DNA of 5,462 nt from Victivallales bacterium. Lineage in GTDB: Bacteria > Verrucomicrobiota > Lentisphaeria > Oligosphaerales > Oligosphaeraceae. The notes under the pieces are model-generated. The model searched no databases. It was not told the DNA's origin and saw nothing but the letters and a program-made list of their open reading frames with translations. Positions within the stretch are counted from its first letter, which is position 1, and every line of letters starts with the position of its first letter. Below are positions 1-5,462 of this stretch, piece by piece. The stretch covers positions 1 to 5,462 of the forward strand of contig JAGCTA010000481.1 of NCBI GenBank assembly GCA_017963875.1. The letters are read 5' to 3'. The position numbers and the translations under genes were made by a program.

Positions 1-970
1 CGTGTGGCAGTGAAACCAGTTTGCCCATGACCGCAGTCTGGAAACGATTCAACCCCAATTTGCTCATTTCAATGAAAATGGAACTCGACGCCAGAACACG
101 GAGACAGATGGTCTCGCCGAAACGTGTCGGCATGATGGAAACACGCAAGTCGGAAGTCTCGCCGTTCACATTCAGGCGGATACGGCCATCGTGCGGAAGA
201 CGCTTTTCCGCGATGTTCAAACGCGCCATGATTTTAATACGGGAGACAATCGCCTCGTGGAGTTCGACCATGCTCGGCGGCGTTGGAATCTCGCGCAACA
301 TGCCGTCGATTCTGTAACGCAGTTTGACCTTGTCCCTGAAAGGCTCGATATGAATATCGGTCGTATGCAGTTTAATTGCCTCGGCGATGATTTCATTGAC
401 GAGTTTGATGATTGAAGCATCGTCCGTCCCAGCCGTCGCTGTGACATCCTGCTCCTCTCTGTCAACCAACGCATCGTCCGCCTCAATGCCTTCAGCACGC
501 CGCTCCTTGGTCAACTGCAACACCTGCCCTGCCCCAAGGCCATAGATTTTCTTTAACGTATTGTCGATTTCCTTTGGTGTCGCCAAGACGGGATCAAGCC
601 TGACACCAAGCACCAGGCGCAAATTGTCCCGTTCACGCATGGTCGGCATATTGGCAAAAGCCGCCCTCAATGTGCCGCGTTCAAGATGCAATGGCACAAA
701 CTGGAAATGCAGTGCGACCTTGGCTGGCACTTTCTGAGTGGCCAACTCGCTGATTTCGGTTTCGCTAAGAATGACAAAAGGCAGCCCCGTCGTCTTACTC
801 AACGCCTGGTAAACTGCTTCCTGGGAGGCAAAGCCCAAATCGAAAATTGCCTGTGCAGGCGTGCATTGCGCACGCCTCACACGGCGACGCACCTGATCCG
901 CCTGCTCTTCCGTCAATACACCTTGCGATTGCAATACTTGCAGCAAATCGCCGCCTAACATCGATTCCAT
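1..970 (-). CDS. GspE/PilB-type assembly ATPase, N-terminal part (3' end outside window)
   Basis: Hexameric cytoplasmic ATPase of the type II secretion / type IV pilus family, which drives insertion of pilins or pseudopilins into the growing fibre. The window holds 323 residues. Residues 1-68 resemble the helical N-terminal MshEN-type domain, and about 80-146 the second N-terminal (T2SSE_N) domain, with the usual TLKKIYG end. An acidic linker (about 148-183) follows, then the N2-type domain with DIHIEP (205-210), RYRIDG (218-223), RIKIMARLNIAEKRLPHDGR (244-263) and MPTRFGET. These are near-invariant in GspE/PilB. The reading frame leaves the window at LVSLPH, shortly before the expected Walker A, so Walker A/B, the Asp and His boxes and any zinc-binding tetracysteine cannot be assessed. 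The start at 970 is chosen because an in-frame stop lies a few codons upstream and an AGGA lies 10 bases before it; Met4 is an alternative. It is the last gene seen, 41 bases after the PilP-like gene. GspE and PilB cannot be told apart here. Confidence 0.95.
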   Translation of the reverse strand, partial: MESMLGGDLLQVLQSQGVLTEEQADQVRRRVRRAQCTPAQAIFDLGFASQEAVYQALSKTTGLPFVILSETEISELATQKVPAKVALHFQFVPLHLERGTLRAAFANMPTMRERDNLRLVLGVRLDPVLATPKEIDNTLKKIYGLGAGQVLQLTKERRAEGIEADDALVDREEQDVTATAGTDDASIIKLVNEIIAEAIKLHTTDIHIEPFRDKVKLRYRIDGMLREIPTPPSMVELHEAIVSRIKIMARLNIAEKRLPHDGRIRLNVNGETSDLRVSIMPTRFGETICLRVLASSSIFIEMSKLGLNRFQTAVMGKLVSLPH

Positions 971-980
971 ATTTCCAATT

Positions 981-984
981 TCCT
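981..984 (-). promoter_or_regulatory. Shine-Dalgarno site of the ATPase gene
   Basis: AGGA on the minus strand, 10 bases upstream of the ATG at 970. The spacing is slightly long but acceptable, and the site supports this start over Met4. Confidence 0.5.
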
Positions 985-1011
985 GTTTTTATACGTTCAA
1001 CATAGTCTGCA

Positions 1012-1794
1012 TTACTGGGGAATGCTGATTGTCGTCGGTTTCTTCTGGCGAATTGGGACCTTCACTTCCTTGTCGCCTGAATGAACAACCACAACCCTGT
1101 TCTTGTCAAAGGATTTTATCTCAAGCAACCCGCCAAGAATCTTTTCACCGATGCGCAATCGCGCCTTGAATGTGTTTTTCTGCTTTTTGGATATGATTTC
1201 GCTGACATACAACTGTGCAGCAGAATCCCCTCCGTCAATGCTCATGTTGCCGACATAACGCAATTCGACGACTCGCGGTGGCTTCGGCGGCGTGGGTTTC
1301 GGCTTCGGCGGTGTCGGCTTCACGGGTTCCACTTTGCCTGGCTCCGTCTTCTGCGGCGTCGGCTTTGGAGGCTCTGTCTTCTGCGGCGTCGGTTTCGGCG
1401 GTTCCGTCTTGCCTGGTTCCGTCTTCTGCGGCGTCGGCTTTGGAGGCTCCGTCTTCTGTGGTGTCGGCTTTGGCGGTTCCGCCTTGCCTGGCTCCGTCTT
1501 CGGCGGTTGCTTCCATGGTGGCTTCGGTGGCGGTGGTGGCGGCTCTGGCTTGACGAACTCACAACTCATCGGATTGATTCCAGAAGGAAGATTCGGCACG
1601 CTGACGCCATCCAGCCTTGCCACCTCGTAATAGTACGGCAATTCTGGCTTTTTCTTACGCTCTGTCTCTTCCTCTTCCTCGGCATTGAGATACTTATAGG
1701 CATAATATCCGCCTATGCACGCAATCACCACCGCTATTCCAAGCAGCAGATTGCGCTCCCATTCCTTGCCTATTGCTTTTAAAAAGTCATTCAT
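1012..1794 (-). CDS. PilP/GspC-like bitopic protein with Pro/Lys/Glu repeat spacer (Amuc_1099-like by position)
   Basis: 260-residue protein. A short cytoplasmic N-terminus ending in KEWER is followed by one membrane segment (about 16-36), a charged stretch EEEEETERKKK (40-49), a small conserved-looking segment (about 53-82, with LDGVSVPNLP), a Pro-rich spacer (83-174) containing six consecutive prolines (85-90) and 25-residue repeats, and a C-terminal beta-rich domain (175-252). That last domain has the pattern of PilP/GspC homology-region domains: a YVGN strand, then LRIGEKILGG, then IKSFDKNRVVVVHSGDKEVKV. In those families the domain binds the secretin's periplasmic N domains, so this protein probably bridges inner membrane and secretin. 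PilP is usually a lipoprotein; there is no lipobox here and the anchor is a transmembrane helix, as in GspC. No PDZ domain is present. It lies 47 bases after the PilO-like gene. An Amuc_1099 relationship is a positional guess. The membrane topology is firmer than the family assignment. Confidence 0.85.
   Translation of the reverse strand: MNDFLKAIGKEWERNLLLGIAVVIACIGGYYAYKYLNAEEEEETERKKKPELPYYYEVARLDGVSVPNLPSGINPMSCEFVKPEPPPPPPKPPWKQPPKTEPGKAEPPKPTPQKTEPPKPTPQKTEPGKTEPPKPTPQKTEPPKPTPQKTEPGKVEPVKPTPPKPKPTPPKPPRVVELRYVGNMSIDGGDSAAQLYVSEIISKKQKNTFKARLRIGEKILGGLLEIKSFDKNRVVVVHSGDKEVKVPIRQKKPTTISIPQ
1337..1503 (-). repeat. 75-bp tandem repeat inside the PilP-like gene
   Basis: Two full 75-bp units (1337-1411 and 1412-1486) and a partial third (1487-1503) lie in frame. 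I count 7 mismatches between the full units. Only one changes the protein (Ala105 versus Thr130); the rest are third-position C/T changes. In protein the period is 25 residues, KTEPGK-x-EPPKPTPQ plus KTEPPKPTPQ, starting at residues 99, 124 and 149. Each unit contains a nested 10-residue repeat of the EPPKPTPQKT type. The encoded stretch resembles the rigid Pro-Lys/Pro-Glu spacers of TonB. Confidence 0.9.
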
Positions 1795-1841
1795 TTGAAT
1801 TCAACTCTTCAATTAATATTTGCCAGATGGACTGGTTCGCA

Positions 1842-2879
1842 TCAAATCCCCAAGGGCTTCTCTGAGGCCTCTTCTTCCTTCGGAACACTCTTGCGCTTCT
1901 CACCCTCGGGATTATTCAGTTTTTCAAGTTCCTCCTTCATCTTGTCAACCTCAGGCTTGACAAATCCCGTACTGACGAATGTCACCCTGATTTTCTCCAG
2001 ATGAACACGCTTGGCATCCTCCTGGCTGGCCACCAACTGGGAACGACCCGCTGTCATCAATTGCGGTTTTACTGTCTGTATCTCCATATTAGTCAGCGTA
2101 TAACAGCGTTTATCGGCTTGAAGTTCCGAGGCAAACGCAGCAAAATCCGCCATCTCGCCGCTCGCTGTAATCCTCAATGGAATCTCCAGCAGATATGGTT
2201 CGCCGTCAGAACGAAGGACGTATGTCTTCACTGGCAATGTGTAAATCTCAGAAGCGTGGATTCTTACGACATCCTCGGTTTCTTCCACAAATATCGAATC
2301 CGCCTCTGGCGCATATTCCTCGACCGTCTGCTCGACGGTCATCCGATGCTTCAGAAGCAAATCAACGACATCGCGCGTTAGCAGCAATTTCAATGTCATA
2401 TTGTAGTAGTTGCCCTCGGAGACCCGCCCCAGTCCATAGACAGATGGGACAAGTTCTATGCTCTTGCTCTGCAAATACTTCTTAACTTCGTCATATTTAT
2501 CGGAATACGTCTTCTTACCATCTTTCGTGATACTCGGATTCTTTGACGCCTCCTTCACATCGTCAACCATTTTCTGTAGATACCCTGTTGCATTTTCTAA
2601 AAGGGCATCGCTCTTCTCTTTTGCCGCAGGCGACTTCTTGCTGCCAATCGCCAACGTGTATAACTTTGTTGCGTTTGCAATGCCTGTTTCGCTGGAATCC
2701 CATTCGGATTGCTGGACGGTAGTACGTTCCTTCTCCAAAGCGTCCTTGGATTCATAATGCCGCTCATACAACGGCATCAATATAAAAACATACCCCGCCA
2801 CAAACGCCGCCAGCAACAGCACCGTCAAAATCAGGAGCACTTTATGCGCCTTCGGCCATGTTTTCTCTAAAGTCGCCAT
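1842..2879 (-). CDS. PilO-like / Amuc_1100-family pilus-associated protein
   Basis: 345-residue bitopic inner-membrane protein: a short cytoplasmic N-terminus, one membrane helix (about 13-35), a Lys/Glu/Asp-rich helical, probably coiled-coil, region (about 38-140), then two alpha/beta segments (about 143-215 and 228-305) and a charged low-complexity tail (311-345). The second segment, EIPLRITASGEMADFAAF (232-249) followed by TLTNMEIQTV, and the earlier VVDLLLKHRMTVEQTV (171-186) match in pattern what I recall of Amuc_1100 from Akkermansia muciniphila, a PilO-like protein of 317 residues. PilO partners PilN through such ferredoxin-like periplasmic domains to form the alignment complex. The ATG at 2879 is chosen because it places the membrane helix in the usual position and leaves a 34-base gap after the PilM-N gene. 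An in-frame ATG at 2996 would overlap that gene and add an Arg-rich, implausible leader. No strong Shine-Dalgarno is visible. The role is inferred from fold pattern and neighbours, not from a search. Confidence 0.85.
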   Translation of the reverse strand: MATLEKTWPKAHKVLLILTVLLLAAFVAGYVFILMPLYERHYESKDALEKERTTVQQSEWDSSETGIANATKLYTLAIGSKKSPAAKEKSDALLENATGYLQKMVDDVKEASKNPSITKDGKKTYSDKYDEVKKYLQSKSIELVPSVYGLGRVSEGNYYNMTLKLLLTRDVVDLLLKHRMTVEQTVEEYAPEADSIFVEETEDVVRIHASEIYTLPVKTYVLRSDGEPYLLEIPLRITASGEMADFAAFASELQADKRCYTLTNMEIQTVKPQLMTAGRSQLVASQEDAKRVHLEKIRVTFVSTGFVKPEVDKMKEELEKLNNPEGEKRKSVPKEEEASEKPLGI

Positions 2880-2913
2880 TTCGCCACTATTTTTTCCGTA
2901 TTGATTCAAGATG

Positions 2914-5127
2914 TCACTTCTTCTTTTTCTTGCTCTTGCGCTGTTCCTCAAGAGGATTCTCCTTGGGCGGCCTGATGACCGTCTCCCGCAAGCCAAGACG
3001 CAGGAAGAAAGGCTTGTAGTCGTATGATTTGAATGCCTCGCTTGTCCTCATGTTCGCAAAACATTTCTCCCAATCCAGCACCGCACGGTTGCGGCATTTT
3101 GAACGCTCATCCTCATTCATGACCTGAACTTCACTGAAAAACGACGGACGCTTTTCGCCATTGGCATCCCCATCGTTTTCCAGATTGAGCATGATTTCAC
3201 GCTCAATGACATTGTGGTTGTCATTCTTGGACATAATTACGCCGACGACATACAGTTTTTCAAGCGGCTTGGCGTCAATGACATTGATTACACCCTGCTC
3301 TTCTTTCTGAATCTCCTGCCAGCGTTGCAGCGAATCCGATGGATTGACTTCTGGCTGCTCCGACAGCATCCGCCGCCCCCGTCTGCCGCCATTCGCATTC
3401 GATGTGGCTGGCTGAAGAGGAGTTGCCCCGCGAGATTCCCATTGGGCATTGTATTCGTTAAAACTATCTGTGTCAGCCATATAGACACACCAATTAACGC
3501 ATTCCTTGAAATTCGGGTCCTTGACTGCTGTCTGAAGGCGTTCCAACGCCGTCAAAAAAATCTGTGTGCGGCATGTGCTGGAAACAATCGGCAGGACATT
3601 GAGGAGGATTTCAGAATAGTCACGCTTCATGCCATCAAGGACCTGAAGTTGCCTGACGCTTCCACGCATTAACTCCGTATCCTCGTCCATCGCAATAATT
3701 TCATCGACAAGTCTCTGGTATTCAAAGAAAAACCATCCAAACAGCACGGCGAACAAAAGGAGGAACGCCGCCACAAGAAATTTCACGCGCTGTTCCCTCT
3801 TGTGAATCCATGTCATAGCAAACGGGGTTAGGGAAATCGGCAGTTTCGCCATCCCAAGCCCCTGCAATGCAAGTCCGTATGCAAGAGTGAACTCTGGTTC
3901 CGTTTCGCCTGCCGTCTTCAATTGCGGTCCGAGGATTTCCGTTTCGCAGTCATGGCTGATGCTAAGATACGCCCCGACCTGGTCCAGCATCGCGCCGCCG
4001 CCGCATATCCAGATTTTCTTGATTTTCTCATTGACCAGCGATTCGTTTTCCGATGAACGCCAATGCTCCAGACAATTGTCCAATTCCCTCAGCAGCACCT
4101 GGAAACATGCCATACCCCCTAGAAACGCAGTGGCTTTTTTTTCATCATCCTTCTCCGATGGATCGCCGTTTGGTTCGTCATCGGCGTTGTCATTCAAAAG
4201 CGTTTTGGGAAGTTTCAGTCCAAGATGCCCTGATATCGGCGGAGTATTGTCATCAGCAGTGACTGTGGAGTCCGTTCCTTCCAATGAACCGATGCCGCCG
4301 ATGCCCTCTGGTGTCTTTTCATCGGGAAGAATCTGCTCGCCAGCAGCCACGCCGTTTTCCCCTTGCTTTTCAAGCAGTGCCAGATTAAGGCTTGCCCAGT
4401 CGATTTCTCCCTTGAGTTTTCGTTTTTCGGCTTCATCTAGCGTAATGCCAAGTTGTTCGGCAAGTTGCTGTGTCACATTGCGCCCGCCAAACATCATGCT
4501 GCCGATATACAGCACCTGCCCTGAACTCATGATGACCAGCGTTGTGTTCTCCGTGCCAATGTCCAGCAATAACTGCACGCCGCCTTCCTGCGATTCCTTC
4601 GGATGCAACTCCATGAACGCATTGGCCAAGGCAAGACCATTCATGGCGACATCTTCAACCTTTATCGAGACATCAAGGATTTTGTCAACATAGTCGTTGA
4701 TATTGGCCTCACGGCAGATGCCGATGAGAACGGGGTTGACACGCCCGTTGCCTGGAGGCATCACCGCATAATCATGGATGAATGAATCATCCGAAAAACC
4801 AGACAATTGCGTGGTCTCAAGGGAGACCATCTTCTCCAACTCATCACCTTTCGCCCCTGGCGCAAAGTCGCTGACCTGCATCGTGGACATGTATTGCGGC
4901 AGACCGACAACAAGACGCTTGTCAATCAACTTGAGCTCTTTCAGCCAGCCGCTGACAGCCTGAAGCAACTCCTTCTCGTCATCGCCTAGAATACCCTCTT
5001 CCCTTGAACGGAATATCTCGGCCTTCTTCACCACGACCTTACGGCCATGACGCGCCAGGCAGATGACTTTCGTGCCTGTCTGTCCGATGTCCAATCCTAT
5101 TGAATTGCTTCGCTTTATATTCTGCAT
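2914..5127 (-). CDS. pilM: PilM-PilN-like fusion: actin-like ATPase domain plus membrane-anchored periplasmic domain (Amuc_1101-like)
   Basis: 737 residues, about twice the length of ordinary PilM. Residues 8-425 are an actin-like (PilM/FtsA) fold: phosphate-1 loop GLDIGQTGTKV (11-21), phosphate-2 loop LLLDIGTENTTLVI (186-199), the PilM signature MMFGGRNVTQQLAEQLGIT with EAEKRK (211-236), and adenosine motif IWICGGGAML (372-381). An acidic Gly/Asp/Pro-rich stretch (about 251-331) interrupts this fold. ISLTP (431-435) resembles the INLLP motif at the N-terminus of PilN. It is followed by basic IHKREQRVK, a membrane helix (about 449-468), a heptad-like helix (469-510) and a PilN-like periplasmic part with a disordered RRGRR-containing insertion (about 553-612) and a lysine tail (733-737). 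The protein should couple cytoplasmic PilM to the periplasmic PilN/PilO complex in one chain. The start at 5127 follows the secretin stop by 28 bases. The actin-like part is very secure; the PilN assignment is by position, topology and the junction motif. Confidence 0.92.
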   Translation of the reverse strand: MQNIKRSNSIGLDIGQTGTKVICLARHGRKVVVKKAEIFRSREEGILGDDEKELLQAVSGWLKELKLIDKRLVVGLPQYMSTMQVSDFAPGAKGDELEKMVSLETTQLSGFSDDSFIHDYAVMPPGNGRVNPVLIGICREANINDYVDKILDVSIKVEDVAMNGLALANAFMELHPKESQEGGVQLLLDIGTENTTLVIMSSGQVLYIGSMMFGGRNVTQQLAEQLGITLDEAEKRKLKGEIDWASLNLALLEKQGENGVAAGEQILPDEKTPEGIGGIGSLEGTDSTVTADDNTPPISGHLGLKLPKTLLNDNADDEPNGDPSEKDDEKKATAFLGGMACFQVLLRELDNCLEHWRSSENESLVNEKIKKIWICGGGAMLDQVGAYLSISHDCETEILGPQLKTAGETEPEFTLAYGLALQGLGMAKLPISLTPFAMTWIHKREQRVKFLVAAFLLLFAVLFGWFFFEYQRLVDEIIAMDEDTELMRGSVRQLQVLDGMKRDYSEILLNVLPIVSSTCRTQIFLTALERLQTAVKDPNFKECVNWCVYMADTDSFNEYNAQWESRGATPLQPATSNANGGRRGRRMLSEQPEVNPSDSLQRWQEIQKEEQGVINVIDAKPLEKLYVVGVIMSKNDNHNVIEREIMLNLENDGDANGEKRPSFFSEVQVMNEDERSKCRNRAVLDWEKCFANMRTSEAFKSYDYKPFFLRLGLRETVIRPPKENPLEEQRKSKKKKK

Positions 5128-5138
5128 TATCTAATCCG

Positions 5139-5142
5139 CCTT
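5139..5142 (-). promoter_or_regulatory. Possible Shine-Dalgarno site of the PilM-N gene
   Basis: AAGG on the minus strand, 11 bases before the ATG at 5127, in the 28-base gap after the secretin stop codon. The spacing is long and the match short, so this is tentative. Confidence 0.35.
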
Positions 5143-5155
5143 GTCTTCCAAGGGC

Positions 5156-5462
5156 TTACTTGCTTTCCCCTTCTTCCCCACTCGCCTTCACATACTCGCC
5201 ACGGTTGTTAATCACATTGGCTGTGACAAATATCAGCAGATTCTGTGGCTTGACTTCCGTTGTCGTGCGGCGGAAAAACCAGCCGAGCAAAGGCAAGTCT
5301 CCCAAAAATGGAATTTTCCTGACGGTCTTGATTTTCTTGTTATCAATCATTCCGCCAAGAACCACAGTTTCGCCACTCTGCACCTCTACCGTCGTTACGA
5401 CTGCACGCTCATACGTATGAGGAAGTTTTATCTGTGTAAGATCATCATCGTCGTCATCATCA
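5156..5462 (-). CDS. Secretin (PilQ/GspD family), C-terminal 101 residues (5' end outside window)
   Basis: Outer-membrane secretin that forms the ring-shaped pore through which a pilus or secreted protein passes. The frame enters at the window edge with an aspartate run, then LTQIKLPHTYERAVVTTVEV. The family's C-terminal signature follows: VQSGETVVLGGMI, then KTVRKIPFLGDLPLLGWFFR, then NLLIFVTANVI. This corresponds to the end of the secretin barrel. After the last conserved strand only about 16 residues remain (ending GEEGESK), so there is no long C-terminal S domain of the kind that binds pilotins in some GspD proteins. It is the first gene of the visible cluster, 28 bases ahead of the PilM-N gene, which suggests co-transcription. 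PilQ versus GspD cannot be decided from this fragment; the neighbouring PilM/N/O genes favour a PilQ-like role. Confidence 0.95.
   Translation of the reverse strand, partial: DDDDDDDLTQIKLPHTYERAVVTTVEVQSGETVVLGGMIDNKKIKTVRKIPFLGDLPLLGWFFRRTTTEVKPQNLLIFVTANVINNRGEYVKASGEEGESK
5441..5462 (-). repeat. GAT/GAC trinucleotide run encoding oligo-aspartate in the secretin
   Basis: At least seven consecutive Asp codons (GAT/GAC mixture) reach the window edge, so the true length is unknown. The run lies about 10 residues before the ERAVVTTVEV strand of the secretin, in a loop-like position. A trinucleotide tract can change length in frame by slippage. Confidence 0.75.

Noticed and set aside
986..1000. 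TTGAAC and TATAAA promoter-like words between the PilP-like and ATPase genes
   Set aside because: The two words are nearly adjacent, far closer than the usual 16-18 base spacing of -35 and -10 elements.
1337..1503. CRISPR-like array
   Set aside because: Units are directly adjacent with no spacers, in frame, and encode a coherent protein repeat.
1320..1562. Other open frames on both strands across the repeat
   Set aside because: Low-complexity shadows (Gly-Phe, Ala-Ser or Arg-Ser rich) created by the 75-bp repeat lacking stops in several frames.
1081..1782. Long plus-strand open frame (233 codons) opposite the PilP-like gene
   Set aside because: Its Arg/Leu/Trp-rich product is the antisense reading of the Pro/Lys/Glu repeats. 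The minus-strand protein has sensible membrane topology and domain pattern, the antisense one does not.
1795..1804. 10-bp perfect palindrome TTGAATTCAA directly before the PilP-like start codon
   Set aside because: Short and AT-rich, does not extend further and has no second copy; no support as an operator or terminator.
2880..2996. Upstream in-frame ATG at 2996 for the PilO-like gene
   Set aside because: It would overlap the 3' end of the PilM-N gene by over 80 bases and add a 39-residue Arg-rich leader before an otherwise well-placed membrane helix.
3887..4693. Long plus-strand open frame (268 codons) opposite the PilM domain
   Set aside because: It is antisense to the conserved actin-like motifs of PilM, and its Ser/Pro-rich product shows no recognisable domain.

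Overview
All five genes lie on the minus strand and together form one head-to-tail cluster encoding the core of a type IV pilus / type II secretion-like machine. In transcription order (right to left) they are: the C-terminal end of an outer-membrane secretin (5156-5462, cut by the window edge); a large PilM-type actin-like ATPase fused to a membrane-anchored PilN-like part (2914-5127); a PilO / Amuc_1100-like bitopic protein (1842-2879); a PilP/GspC-like bitopic protein with a repetitive Pro/Lys/Glu periplasmic spacer (1012-1794); and the N-terminal 323 residues of a GspE/PilB assembly ATPase (1-970, cut just before its Walker A region). The spacers are 28, 34, 47 and 41 bases. No terminator or convincing internal promoter is visible, so a single operon is likely. 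No stretch over 300 bases lacks a gene.

How the parts should work together (family knowledge plus inference): the secretin is the outer-membrane pore. The PilP-like protein spans the periplasm and links the secretin to the inner-membrane alignment complex, made of the PilN-like and PilO-like proteins. The PilM part docks that complex on the cytoplasmic face. The GspE/PilB ATPase powers assembly of pilin or pseudopilin. No pilin, prepilin peptidase or platform protein (PilC/GspF) is in the window, so pilus versus type II secretion cannot be decided here.

Organism: a diderm bacterium of roughly even base composition. The fused PilM-PilN protein and the resemblance of the third gene to Akkermansia Amuc_1100 (recalled from memory, not searched) suggest the PVC group (Verrucomicrobiota, Lentisphaerota, Kiritimatiellota). 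This is an inference. The system itself is a recognisable relative of known machines. The less usual points are the M-N fusion, an acidic insertion inside the PilM fold, the 75-bp tandem repeat that sets spacer length in the PilP-like protein, an aspartate run in the secretin, and the secretin-first gene order.
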